In this document: positions 20,488 to 30,383 of the stretch, piece after piece
How the letters are laid out: every line of letters starts with the position of its first letter
How positions within the stretch are numbered: position 1 is the stretch's first letter
Made by a program: the position numbers and the translations under genes
Notes under the pieces: model-generated
Database searches by the model: none
What the model saw: the letters and a program-made list of their open reading frames with translations, nothing else
Told to the model about the DNA's origin: nothing
NCBI GenBank assembly: GCA_033557465.1
Contig: CM066043.1
Span: forward strand, 82,614,662-82,678,661
Length of the DNA: 64,000 bases
DNA from: Ichthyophis bannanicus
Taxonomy: Eukaryota > Chordata > Amphibia > Gymnophiona > Ichthyophiidae
Reading direction: 5' to 3'

Positions 20488-23400
20488 ATGACAGGAAGAA
20501 TGGATGTACGTGATGTTCAGGCGTGGATGCAAACGCAGTGGAACGAACAAGCCAAGCTTATGCAACAAGTGCAGAAACAGTATATGGACGCTATGCAGGA
20601 GCAACAGCAACCGTTGGTGGAAGCATTGAAGGCTCTAGTTACCAAACCTCAGGACAATGAGGCAATGACTGTGCCAATACTGACGCAAGTAGCCATGAAC
20701 CCTGCTTCTAATTTTTCTGTAAGACAGTTAACACAGTATGATGACATTGATGATCATATTGAATCGTTTGAGAGGATGGCAGCCACCCTCAAATGGCCGC
20801 CAGAGCTCTGGGCCAGGCAATTTACCTTAACTTTGACCGGAGATGCTCTGTCAGCCTTTAGAGGGATGCCTGCTGATTTAGTTACGGATTATACAGAGAT
20901 TAAGAAGGCCATAAAAGATAGGCTGGGTTTTACACCCAGACAGTATAAGCACCAATTTAGAGAGGCACGCATACAACCCAAGGAGACTCCCCGAGCCTTG
21001 TATCAAAGGTTAAAAGGCCTCGCGTACAAGTGGCTTAACCCTGAAGGGAGATCCATAGATTCCGTTATGAAAGATATTATAATGGAACAGTTCATGCATT
21101 CGGTATCTGATGATTTGAGAACTTTTCTCATGTTACAGGACTGCCATGATCCGGAAGAGGCCGCAAACATGGCAGAAGCTTATTTTGAAGCCAGAGGGGC
21201 AAAAGCCTTAAGGACTGGCGGGTTAAAAATAAATGGACAAGAAAGTCCAGGTAGCATGAGAAAAGGGGACAGGGATGCTATGGGGAAAAGAAGTGTGCGT
21301 GATAATATTGGTGAGGCTGTGACTAGGAATGTGAGATGTTACAAATGTGGTAAAGTAGGCCACTATAAGAAAAATTGCAAAGTAAAGTTAGTCTTTATGG
21401 CCGGGGTTAAAGGTCAAGGCACAAAAGGGATCTTTCTCCAAGTTTTAGTAGAGGGAAAGAATGTCCTGGCTTTAATGGACTCAGGCGCAGAACAAAGCAT
21501 GGTCTCTCTAAAATTATGGGAGACCCTGGAGCAAGCTCGTTCGGCCGCCTCTAAGCCAGAAAATAACCAGGTACAAATACAGTGTGTGCATGGAACCCAG
21601 GTTCCATATCCCCTGCATAAAATACGGGTTAAGGGGATGGGCATAGAACACGAAATCCTGGTAGCCATAGTCCCTGGGCTATCCCGAGACCTTATCCTAG
21701 GGCACGATTGGCCATCATTTAGGAGAGGGTTAATGCAAGGTGCAGATACAAAGTCAAGTTTTGTTTTGACCAGATCACAGGCTAGTACCTCTGGAACTCA
21801 GGTCCCATCTGCTAAAAGAACAGAGGAACCAGAAAAGGAAAATGATGAGGCGAAGCCCGAGGAAAAGGAAGAGGAGAGAGGAATTAATGTAATTCCTGAC
21901 CCTGATGAGGCAGTTCAAGCCCCAAATAAAGAGGAGGAGGCTAAGGTACTTCCTGATCACGATGAGTTAGTACAGGCCCCTAATAAAGAGGAGAAGAAAC
22001 CCAAGAATAGGAAGCGCCAAGAGAGAGGGAAAAGGGCGCAAGGGAGGGCAGAGTTAGAAGCGGGAGAAGGGCTACCGTGGGTGCCAGAAGCCCTAGTGAA
22101 AAAGTTCCCTTCGTTCCCAATGGAACAACAAGCGGACCCGGGGCTAAAAAGAGCGTTTGAGTGGGCACAAGAAGTTCGGCTCACACTCCCCAGGTTCTTA
22201 ATTGATAAAGATATATTATACCGGGAAAGTGTAGAACCATATACCGGGGCGGTTAGGAAGCAAGTGGTGGTGCCAGTGACATTTAAGGCTGTCGTGTTAC
22301 GGCTAGCACACGACCACCCTATCGGGGGCCACAAAGGTGTTCAGGGAACACTTGATCAGATCCTGGCCAGGTTTTATTGGCCCGGTGTTTATAAAGAAAC
22401 GAAAAAATATTGTGACTCCTGTCCAGCTTGCCAGAGGGTTTCTATAGCGCGCCCAAAGGCGGTACCTATGATACCCTTACCCACCATCTCAACACCCATT
22501 AGACGTTTGGGGATGGATATAGTGGGTCCTTTGATAAGAACACCCCGTGGCTATCAGTATATGCTGGTAATCGTGGACCATGCTACACGTTTTCCGTGGG
22601 CGATTCCCCTACGGAATATTTCTGCCAAGGTGATAGCACAAGAACTTGTAAAATTATTTTGTGAGGTGGGGTTCCCCCAGGAGATTTTAACAGACCAGGG
22701 GAGTAACTTCGTCTCACAGCATTTAGCAAAAGTCTGGGAGGCATTTGGCATTCGCCATCTAAAGACTGCGGCGTACCACCCCCAGTCGAACGGTTTAGTT
22801 GAGCGAACAAATCAGTCAATTAAACACCTGTTACGGAGAGGTTTAAAGAAAAATGAAATGGCCGAGTGGGACACGTTGCTCCCATTCGTTTTGTACACCT
22901 GTAGGGAGCGAATTCAGTCATCCTTAGGGGTATCCCCATTTGAGTTACTGTTTGGCAGGGCCCCGAGAGGTGTATTGGACATCTTACATGAGGAATGGGT
23001 GGAACCCGAGGTGCCAGAGGTAGGGGTACCCCAGTTTTTGACCAACCTACGAACGCGCTTAGAAAAGACATCTAAGGTTTCCATAGATAATCTTAAGATG
23101 AGCCAACAGCGTCAAAAACAGCACTATGATAAAGGCACACAATCTAGACATTTAGAAATAGGGAGTAAGGTCCTGATCCAGGTAGCGGATCCAGGTCCAA
23201 AATTTGAATCCCGTTGGAAAGGGCCAGGGACAGTACTAAAAAGAGTGGGGCATGTCTCGTACCTTATAGAGAATGATAGGGGACGTAGACAGGTCTACCA
23301 TCTCAATGTGTTGAAGCCCTGGAAAGAGAGAGAGGCTCAGGTCAATCTAGTACATAAGGAGTATGGTAGGAGCACCAGGAGTATGCTTACGTGCTGTCCG

Positions 23401-24576
23401 TGTAGTGTGGCGGCAGCACGTAAGATTTTAAGGGGGGGAATATGTCACAGAGCAGACTCTCTAGAGCCCCCTGTGGAGCTAAAAAACACTACTCCTCAAG
23501 TAAACAGTGACGTGTGGAGAGAGCACATGACACAAGGATATCAGAATAGGTATAAGGGAGTGAGGTCACAAGCCTGGAATTATCACCCAGCCAGTAGGGA
23601 GGCAAGGAAGGTCCCACCTGACCCCAATAGGCTAGGGTGTGGTGCAGCTGGGGATTACGTAAATAATCAGCACAGCTCACAGGAGGGAAGGAAGGCAGAG
23701 AGAGCCGAAGAAGCTGGGAGACCTGAGAGACGAAGGAGGTTAAGAGAATCAAGGCAACCAAGAGAGTTGAAAGACCCAAGGAGAAAGGATATTCCCAGGC
23801 AGAGGAGATACCCAGAGTGGGAAGAACACAGACCTCCCAGGTCTCTACAGCAAGGCAGAAGGCACTGGCTGAATGAAAGTCTAAGTGAGTCTGATGAACA
23901 ATTAAGTGAAAGAGATGAGCAACTGAATTCAGACAGGGACAGTGTATGCAGCAGCCTTGATAGAAGCTATGCCCTAAGACACAAGTTACAAGCTAGGAAA
24001 AGCTATTCTGAGCCAGAGAGGAGAAATGCTAAGCTGAGCTATGAGAGGCATTTGTATGAGAAACAAAAGCCCTATAATGTTAACTTAATGAAAGCAGGAA
24101 AACTCCAGAGTCTGGGCTACAGACAGAATATAGAACAAAGCTTGTTACCTGTGAGAGAGAACCCTGCAGAGGGATATAACTGGCATAAGCCTTCTCAGAA
24201 ACTGCCGTTGGAGATAACAGCTGTTTGTAAAGCTCCTGTTAAAACAAAACCCCGAACAAAGGTTCCACTCTCTAATAGCTGGGCAGCTAACTGCTTTACT
24301 CTGCCTGATAACCAGAGGCAGAGGAAAGGCTCCTGGTTGAGCAACTCCAGAGAATATGGTAAAGCCAAACAGATACATGCTGTAGAGAGTCAAGTACGTC
24401 ACAAGCTGGAAAGTTTGTTGAACAAACTACCTCAGGAGAGAAGTGACGAAGCATCTGTACAGGACAGTGTTCCAATGCAGTATGAGCCTTATGCAATAGA
24501 GGATAACATTGAATTGCCTGTTGAACAGATGGACTGTAGTTTGATATTAGCTGACCAAATAGAGTCTCTCAGATAG
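20488..24576 (+). CDS. Gag-protease-integrase polyprotein fused to LTR frame
   Basis: 1362 codons without a stop. ATG 20488 is chosen because upstream sequence is leader. Residues 1-240 are gag, with a SCAN-like segment at about 152-238 (FREARIQPKETPRALYQRLK, WLNPEGRS, MEQFMHSV). A CCHC zinc knuckle is at 284-297 (C284, C287, H292, C297). The aspartic protease motif DSGA is at 331-334. A Glu/Lys-rich linker has a short internal repeat (DEAVQAPNKEEE and DELVQAPNKEEK). Integrase follows: HHCC (H610, H615, C645, C648) and D677, D736, E772 with 35 residues between the last two. No RT or RNase H motif exists before or after integrase. Residues 986-1362 are encoded by the 3' LTR. RT would have to come in trans from a complete relative (inference). 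Confidence 0.88.
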   Translation: MTGRMDVRDVQAWMQTQWNEQAKLMQQVQKQYMDAMQEQQQPLVEALKALVTKPQDNEAMTVPILTQVAMNPASNFSVRQLTQYDDIDDHIESFERMAATLKWPPELWARQFTLTLTGDALSAFRGMPADLVTDYTEIKKAIKDRLGFTPRQYKHQFREARIQPKETPRALYQRLKGLAYKWLNPEGRSIDSVMKDIIMEQFMHSVSDDLRTFLMLQDCHDPEEAANMAEAYFEARGAKALRTGGLKINGQESPGSMRKGDRDAMGKRSVRDNIGEAVTRNVRCYKCGKVGHYKKNCKVKLVFMAGVKGQGTKGIFLQVLVEGKNVLALMDSGAEQSMVSLKLWETLEQARSAASKPENNQVQIQCVHGTQVPYPLHKIRVKGMGIEHEILVAIVPGLSRDLILGHDWPSFRRGLMQGADTKSSFVLTRSQASTSGTQVPSAKRTEEPEKENDEAKPEEKEEERGINVIPDPDEAVQAPNKEEEAKVLPDHDELVQAPNKEEKKPKNRKRQERGKRAQGRAELEAGEGLPWVPEALVKKFPSFPMEQQADPGLKRAFEWAQEVRLTLPRFLIDKDILYRESVEPYTGAVRKQVVVPVTFKAVVLRLAHDHPIGGHKGVQGTLDQILARFYWPGVYKETKKYCDSCPACQRVSIARPKAVPMIPLPTISTPIRRLGMDIVGPLIRTPRGYQYMLVIVDHATRFPWAIPLRNISAKVIAQELVKLFCEVGFPQEILTDQGSNFVSQHLAKVWEAFGIRHLKTAAYHPQSNGLVERTNQSIKHLLRRGLKKNEMAEWDTLLPFVLYTCRERIQSSLGVSPFELLFGRAPRGVLDILHEEWVEPEVPEVGVPQFLTNLRTRLEKTSKVSIDNLKMSQQRQKQHYDKGTQSRHLEIGSKVLIQVADPGPKFESRWKGPGTVLKRVGHVSYLIENDRGRRQVYHLNVLKPWKEREAQVNLVHKEYGRSTRSMLTCCPCSVAAARKILRGGICHRADSLEPPVELKNTTPQVNSDVWREHMTQGYQNRYKGVRSQAWNYHPASREARKVPPDPNRLGCGAAGDYVNNQHSSQEGRKAERAEEAGRPERRRRLRESRQPRELKDPRRKDIPRQRRYPEWEEHRPPRSLQQGRRHWLNESLSESDEQLSERDEQLNSDRDSVCSSLDRSYALRHKLQARKSYSEPERRNAKLSYERHLYEKQKPYNVNLMKAGKLQSLGYRQNIEQSLLPVRENPAEGYNWHKPSQKLPLEITAVCKAPVKTKPRTKVPLSNSWAANCFTLPDNQRQRKGSWLSNSREYGKAKQIHAVESQVRHKLESLLNKLPQERSDEASVQDSVPMQYEPYAIEDNIELPVEQMDCSLILADQIESLR
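23428..23442 (+). promoter_or_regulatory. Polypurine tract
   Basis: TTAAGGGGGGGAATA directly precedes the 3' LTR, the usual site for plus-strand priming. Confidence 0.75.
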
Positions 24577-24902
24577 AAGGCTGAACTGCTCCAGAGAAGC
24601 CTTTATCTGGAAACCTTACAAGCTGTATTTCTGTTTCCATTCATATATTTTGTTTGCTGAAAGGAAAGCTATTTTTGTTATAGTTCTTTTTGTTTGCCCA
24701 AGAAGGGTTATGTTGATTTGATTGTTATACTTTTGAAAGAATCCTACGGGACGGGGAATAAAACCCAGTTAAACCGATTTCGGTGTCACAACTTATTTGT
24801 GTACTGGCAAGGACTATCAAATATTGAAAAGGCCAGTACTTTACACCCGGGTGCAGTACCAGCTGTGACCAGCAGGAGGTGCTGCATGACAAAGGGGTGA
24901 CA
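23443..24902 (+). repeat. 3' LTR
   Basis: 1460 bp, three differences from the 5' LTR. Its first codon is in frame with the upstream polyprotein. AATAAA at 24757-24762 is the likely polyadenylation signal. Confidence 0.93.
24757..24762 (+). terminator. Polyadenylation signal in 3' LTR
   Basis: AATAAA, 181 bases after the end of the polyprotein frame and before the LTR end. The same hexamer is in the 5' LTR at 20012-20017. Confidence 0.6.
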
Positions 24903-25592
24903 CACTGCACTTCTTCGCATTAAATCTTAACTGCCAAGCATTAGACCATTCTTCCAGCTTTTGTAGATCTTTCCTCATGTTCTCCACTCCCTCAGGGGAG
25001 TCCACTCTGTTGCAAATTTTCGTGGCATCTGCAAAAAGACTTTTCCATTCAGTCCTTCAGCAATATCACTCACAAATACATTGAACAGTGCCAGGCCCAG
25101 GACTGAAACCTGGGGCACCCCACTAATCACCCTCCTTTCATCCGAGTGAGCTCCATTTACCATCACCTTCTGACGTCTGTAGGTCAACCAATTTCTGATC
25201 CAGTTTACCACCTTGGGACCCATCCCCAAACTATTGAGTTTATTGATAAGCCTCCTATGAGGAACAGAATCAAAGGCTTTGCTGAAATCCAGGTAAATGA
25301 CATCCATCGCATGCCCCTGATCTAGTTCTCTGGTCACCCAGTCAAAGAACTCAGATTTGTTTGGCAAGATCGTCCTTTGGTAAAACCATGTTGCCTTGGA
25401 TCATGCAACCTGTTGGTTTTGAGAAAGTCCACTATTCGTTCTTTCAGGAGCGCCTCCATTACTTTCCTGCCACCGTGGTAAGACTCACTTCTTCCCTGTC
25501 ACCACTTTTGCGAAGAGGTACCACATCAGCCCTCCTCCAGTCCTGAGGAACTTCTGTTATTGCTCACAATATCACATAAATATTTTACAATA
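24903..25592 (-). mobile_element. CR1-like LINE, RT part (rest of 17838-18697)
   Basis: Continues the CR1 split by the Gypsy element. The frame 24975-25367 reads EFFDWVTRELDQGHAMDVIYLDFSKAFDSVPHRRL, with the catalytic Asp, and SGVPQVSVLGLALFNVFVSDI (PQG changed to PQV), then is garbled before the FADD box. It is 5'-truncated near 25592, where L2-like sequence takes over. Confidence 0.82.
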
Positions 25593-25594
25593 TG

Positions 25595-26476
25595 TCTTGC
25601 ATTCAAGATCACCAACAGTGGACATCAAGAACCTTTCAGTGTTATTGGAGGCAGTATGCATAAATGCTACACATAACAAACACCTAATACTTCTAGGCGA
25701 TCTTAACCTTGCCTCAGCACCAACAAAACAAGCAAATTCATTCCTAGAGACTCTAAATGCACTAGTCTAGCAACAAACAATCAATATGCCAACACTCAAA
25801 GCAAACAGTCGGAGCTGATATTTGCCCCCAAAAAGATGCTCAATGACACAAACATTCTACCACCTCAGCAACTTCCTAGACCCTGGTCTGATCATAATAT
25901 AATCATTTTTCATATTCCATCTTCAGCTATATCCCAACCACAAGTCACAGATTTTGATACTTTGAAAAGAAACATTTCTCAAGGAAATCATACCAAAACT
26001 AGACCTACAAATTTCCAAAATCAGCACACTCATAACTAACTGGAACAGTCATAGGTGACGCAGCCACTGTACCACAAACAAGACACAACATAAAGCACAA
26101 CTAAATATAAAACCCCCCAAATCTGATAAAAAAGATCCAGCGTCATACAGACCTATATCCAGGCTACCCTTCTTAGCAAAGATAATAGAAAACGTAGTAC
26201 ATCAACAGCTACAGGACCACATAGAAGCAACTGCCCAATGTGACCCACATCAACATCGATTCAGACCACACTATGGAGTAGAAACACTCATCATTCATGG
26301 ACAGACTTATAAAAAGTATCGAGGAACCCAAACAGGGCTTTGCACTCATTTTCTTAGACATAGCAACTGCATTCGACTCTATCATAAAATGACAAGACTA
26401 CAAAGAAAGTGGAATAGAGAACATAACACTGAACTGGTTCCACTCATACCTATAAGATCGACAACAACAAATAAAG
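25595..26476 (+). pseudogene. L2-like LINE endonuclease and RT fragments
   Basis: Readable pieces on the plus strand: LILLGDLNLASAPTKQANSF near 25690 (endonuclease GDLN), then near 26130-26290 YRPISRLPFLAKIIENVV, LQDHIEAT, HYGVETL and a broken FLDIATAFD-like motif, ending with NWFHSYL at 26435. A stretch between endonuclease and RT is missing, and there are many stops. It is likely the continuation of the fragment at 17460-17837. A DIRS element interrupts it at 26477. Confidence 0.65.
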
Positions 26477-26640
26477 AGTAGTTACTCACCTGTAACAGGT
26501 GTTCTCCGGGGACATTAGGCATTAGTCCTCGCATATGGGTGACATCGGTGCCGATGGAGCCTGTGCAGAAGCATCTCTCCATCTTTCAAAGAAAGCCTTT
26601 TGGAGATGCACCACACATGCGTGGTCCCCTTCCTGCCCAA
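26477..26640 (-). repeat. DIRS terminal repeat
   Basis: Starts AGTAGTTACTCACCTGTAAC and continues through GTTCTCCGG and CATATGGGTGACATCGG. Same layout as the left end of the second DIRS copy at 49059. Confidence 0.75.
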
Positions 26641-26741
26641 GGGTACCATCTTGCTTCAGTCAAATGACATAGCTAAGGCGGCCAAGGAAAAAATAAAGTA
26701 TGGTGAAGAAGCACCTTTAAGGGGAGGAGGGAAGGTTGTGA

Positions 26742-26842
26742 GGAATAATTCCTGTTGTCCCCGGAGAACACCTGTTTCAGGTGAGTAACTACGTTTTCTC
26801 CGGGAACAAGCAGGAAGTCAGTCCTCACATATGGGACTCCCC
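26742..26842 (-). repeat. DIRS internal complementary region
   Basis: Contains the complement of the left terminus (CCGGAGAACACCTG..CAGGTGAGTAACTAC) joined to the complement of the other terminus (TTCTCCGGGAACAAGCAGGA..CCTCACATATGGGA). This joined-ends structure is the template for the circular intermediate in DIRS elements. Confidence 0.75.
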
Positions 26843-27012
26843 AGCTACAGGCTACCAAGAACCTGTAAAAACACCATGGCCATCTGAAAAGGGCGAGCCG
26901 AGATCAGCAGCAGTTGAGTTCCTACTGAGAGACTCTTGCAAGACCCAAGTATCTGGCAGAGAACCAGCACTCTGGTAGCCTGAACATAGAAGGTTCAGAG
27001 GGCAGGAGTTGC

Positions 27013-28342
27013 CTACACCCCAAAGAGTTTACAGAATACGGCCTGGTCGAAGGTGCTGTCCCCTTGGGACTCCCTCTCCAGGCAGTAGTGAGCTGTGAAG
27101 GTATAGACCAAAGGCCAGGTGGCGGCCCAGCAGATTTTCATCATGGTGACAGAACACAGACTTGTCATGGAAGTAGCCATGGCCCTGACGTGGTGCGCCA
27201 TGACCTTCTGGTCCAGTGAGATCCCCGCCTGTTCGTAGGCAAGGCTAATGCAGTCTGCCACCCAAACGGACAGAGTTCGCTTAATCACTGGGTGGCCCAG
27301 ACGGCTCGGGTCATAGGATACAAAAAGCTGAGGTGCTTTGCAGTGGCTCTGAGTCCGTTGCAGATAGAAGGACAGGGCCCTTTTACAATACAGAGTATGA
27401 AGAACAGTCTCTTCCCTATCGGCATGAGGCCTCGAAAAGAAGGTGGGGAGAACCACCTCCTGATTGAGGTGGAATGGGAACACCACCTTCGGCAGAAACT
27501 TGGGTTGTGTGTGGAGCACCACCCTGTTCTTACAAAACCTCATGTAGGGGTGCTCTGCCATAAGAACCTGGAGCTCGCAGCTCTGTGAGCTGATGTGAAT
27601 ACTACAGGGAAGATGACCTTCCAGGAGAGGTACTGCAGGTGGCAGGTAGCCAGAGGCTCAAATGGAAATTTAGTGAGCTCTGAAAGCACCATGTTGAGAT
27701 CTCACTTCGCCGCTGGAGGGCGGACGGGGGATTTGATAACATGAGGACCTGCAGGAAATGAGACACAAGGAGCTGAGCTGGGAGGGACTTTCCCTCAACG
27801 GCATGGTGATGTGCTGCGATGGTGCTCATGTGTACTCTGACCAACAGGTAGAGCAGATACTGGAGTACCACTTGTACCAAGGAGGGGAATGGGTTTTCCC
27901 ATCTCTCTGCGCACCACATCGAGAATTGGCGCCATTTGAAGGTGTACACCCTCCTTGTGGAGGCCTTATGAGAGGCCAGAAGAAACTCTTCCATGTCCCA
28001 TGGGAGGTTGAAGAGAGTTAACGCTACCCTTTCAGCAGCCAAGCCATGAGTGGCAGAGACCCCAGGTTGTGCTGTAGGAGAAAACCCTGCTCTTGTGAGA
28101 GTAGCCTTGGGGCTTGACCCAGGGGAATCGGCGATGCTGCTAATAAGGCGAGGAGCAGTGGGGACCAGGGCTGCCTGGGCCACTGATGGGCTATCAGCAT
28201 TATTGATGCTCTGTTGCATTGGGTCCTGAATAGGGTCTTGGTGACCAGTGGCATCGGTGGGAAGGCATACAGAAGGCCTTCCCTCCACGGGATGAGGAAC
28301 GCATTTGCTGCCACCCGGGATGGGCGCAGGTGGCGCAAGCAA
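27013..28342 (-). pseudogene. DIRS tyrosine recombinase (piece B)
   Basis: The N-terminal part (28342-27602) reads FLLASHKASTRRVYTFKWRQFSMWC, the core-binding domain start. The C-terminal part (27561-27013) has VVLHTQPKFLPKV, then QKVMAHHVRAMATSM with the HxxR box and a TFTAHYCLE end with the candidate nucleophile Tyr. A frameshift separates the two parts near 27600. Such recombinases insert the circular DIRS intermediate without target duplication. Broken and unlikely to be functional. Confidence 0.78.
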
Positions 28343-28344
28343 AA

Positions 28345-29815
28345 TCAGGGCAACTGTGTGTTGTCCGGACTAGTAAACAGGTCCACTGAGGGGATGCCCC
28401 AGAGACGAAATAGCCAGGAGGCTACTACTGGATCTAGGCGCCACTCATGTGGCTGGAGTACTCTGTTCAATTTGTCCGCCAGGGCATTGTCCTGGCCCGT
28501 TAGGTAAACCGCTCTTAGGAGCATTTCCCTGCATTTCACATAGGTGCAGAAGGCTACCACCTCCTGGCAAAGGGGGTTCACATAAAACATTGCAACCTAT
28601 TTGTCAGTCTGGATCAGCACCAGGTGGTGCTGCAGCTGGAGGAGGAAGTCTCAGAGAGCCAGGAATATCACCCGGAGATCTAGAAGGTTGATTTACAACC
28701 AGAATTACTCCTGGGACCAGTCACCTTGTGTTTAGAGGCCCTCGCCATGTGCGTCCCAGCCCAGTAGAGAGGCGTCTGTGGTGAGGACCCTCTGGGGGGG
28801 TGGCTGCCTGGAAGGGCATCCTGACCTGAAGGTGACTTGGACTCTGCCACCATCCGACAGCTGATGGGTCACTTTCACACTGTCCCTGAGCCTGCCTGTG
28901 GCTTGTGTCCACTGAGACCGGAGGCACCACTGGGCTGCCCTCATGTGCAGGCAGGCAGGCATATGAGGGCACGTGAAACATGAAGGCCATGTGTCCCAAA
29001 AGGCAGAGTAGGAGCCGGGCAGATAGCATCCGGCATCAGTGCATCTCTGCGGCTAGCTCCCTGAGGTATTCTGACCTCTCCTGAGGGAGGAAGTCTGTTG
29101 CTGGGAGTGTATCTAGTTGCACCTCTATGAACTCTAGGTGCTGCTGGAGTGAGGTGGGACTTGGGGTAGTTTATGATGAACCTCAGGTGCAGTAGGGCAT
29201 TTATGGTGCATTCGGTGGCGCATTGTGCCTCTGTAGCTGTGCTCCCCTTTATGAGTCAGTTGTCCAGATAAGGGAAAATGAAGGCCCCTTGAAGTTGGAG
29301 ATAGGCTGAAACCACCACGAGGCACTTTGTGAAGACACTTGGTGATGAGGGCAGACCAAAGGTCAGCACCCTATATTGGTAGTGCTATCCCCCCACCATG
29401 AACCAGATGTATTTTCTGTGGTTGGAATGGATTAGGATTTGTGTGTAGGCATCCTTTAGGTCTAAGGAGCATAGCCATTCTCCCTGTTGGAGGAATGGCA
29501 GCAGAGTTCCAAGGAAAAGCATCTTGAACTTCTCCCTGACCAGAAACCAGTTGAGCTCTCGCAGGTCCAGGATGGGCCTGAGGTCCCTTGTCCTCTTGGG
29601 GACAAGGAAATACCTGTAGTAGAAGCCTACACCCAGAGATGTTTTGTCACTGGCTCCACTGCATTGTCTTGTATTAGGCCTGCTAGCTCAGTGAGAAGCA
29701 GGGTCTGGTGAAGGAGAGGTCTGGTGGGATCTCCTGGGAAGTATGAGGGTGGTGCCTGCTGCAGGTGGTGGAGATAGCCCTCCCTGACCAATTGTAACAT
29801 CCAAGCATCGGTGGT
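28345..29815 (-). pseudogene. DIRS RT and RNase H (piece B)
   Basis: On the minus strand RT codons include LRPILDLRELNWFLV near 29580-29530, LCSLDLKDAYTQI near 29470-29430 (catalytic Asp), and a PYLDN box near 29270 in place of YLDD. The RNase H end is the frame 28590-28345 (REMLLRAVYLTGQDNALADKLNRVLQPHEW). Many stops. The piece starts abruptly at about 29815, inside RT. Confidence 0.7.
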
Positions 29816-29819
29816 GGAA

Positions 29820-30379
29820 GGAATTTGGAGTGTGTGCGGAGCACCACCCTGTTCTTGTAGATCCTGGTATATGGTACCTCTGCCACTAAGGCTTGGAGCT
29901 TGCTAATCCTGAGATCAGAGGTGAGTGCAACCAGGAACACCAACTTTCATGAGAGGTATCTCAGATGGCAGGTAGCCAGAGGCTCAAAAGGCAGGCGAGT
30001 AAGCTATGCCAATACTATGCTGAGGTCCCAACTCAGTCACTAGGAGGGGGTGCGAACAGGGGATTTTGATAACAAAAGACCCCTCAAGAAGTGGGTCACC
30101 AGCAGCTGGGCCGAGAGGGGCTTGCACTGCCAGGGCACTGAGATTCACCCTGACGGAGTTCGATTTGAGCCCAGATTGTGAGAGACAGAGAAGATACTGC
30201 AGCACCAGCTGTACTGGGCAGGAGAATGGGTTAACCCCTTGCTCCGTGCACCAAACTGAAAATCTGTGCCATTTGAAGACATATGCTTTCCTAGTGGAAG
30301 CTTTACAGGAGGTCAGCAGGATTTCCTCCACTTCTCTCGAGAGGTTAAAAGGGGCTAAGGTCACTCTTTCAGCAGCCAC
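29820..30379 (-). pseudogene. DIRS tyrosine recombinase N-terminal part (piece A)
   Basis: The frame 30379-29984 reads EEILLTSCKASTRKAYVFKWHRFSVWC, closely like piece B. After a frameshift, 29943-29820 gives VALTSDLRISKLQALV and KNRVVLRTHSKFL, the box around the first catalytic Arg. Homology then jumps to RT of piece B at about 29815-29820, so the catalytic HxxR and Tyr are missing from this piece. Confidence 0.72.
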
Positions 30380-30383
30380 ACTG

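Larger units (their letters stand above)
18698..24902 (+). mobile_element. Gmr1-like Gypsy LTR retrotransposon lacking RT-RNase H
   Basis: Two 1460-bp LTRs flank an internal region of 3285 bp. The target duplication is CACT (18694-18697 and 24903-24906), as expected for Ty3/Gypsy integrase. LTR ends are TGTCAC and GTGACA. I found three differences between the LTRs (18909/23654, 18993/23738, 19872/24617), about 0.2 percent, so the insertion is very recent. The polypurine tract lies just before the 3' LTR. The internal region encodes gag, protease and integrase only. The SCAN-like gag and the integrase directly after protease point to the Gmr1 type, in which RT-RNase H normally follows integrase; here it is gone. 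Confidence 0.88.

Noticed and set aside
27292..28507. Plus-strand open frames in the DIRS region
   Set aside because: They are antisense shadows of the minus-strand recombinase and RNase H frames.
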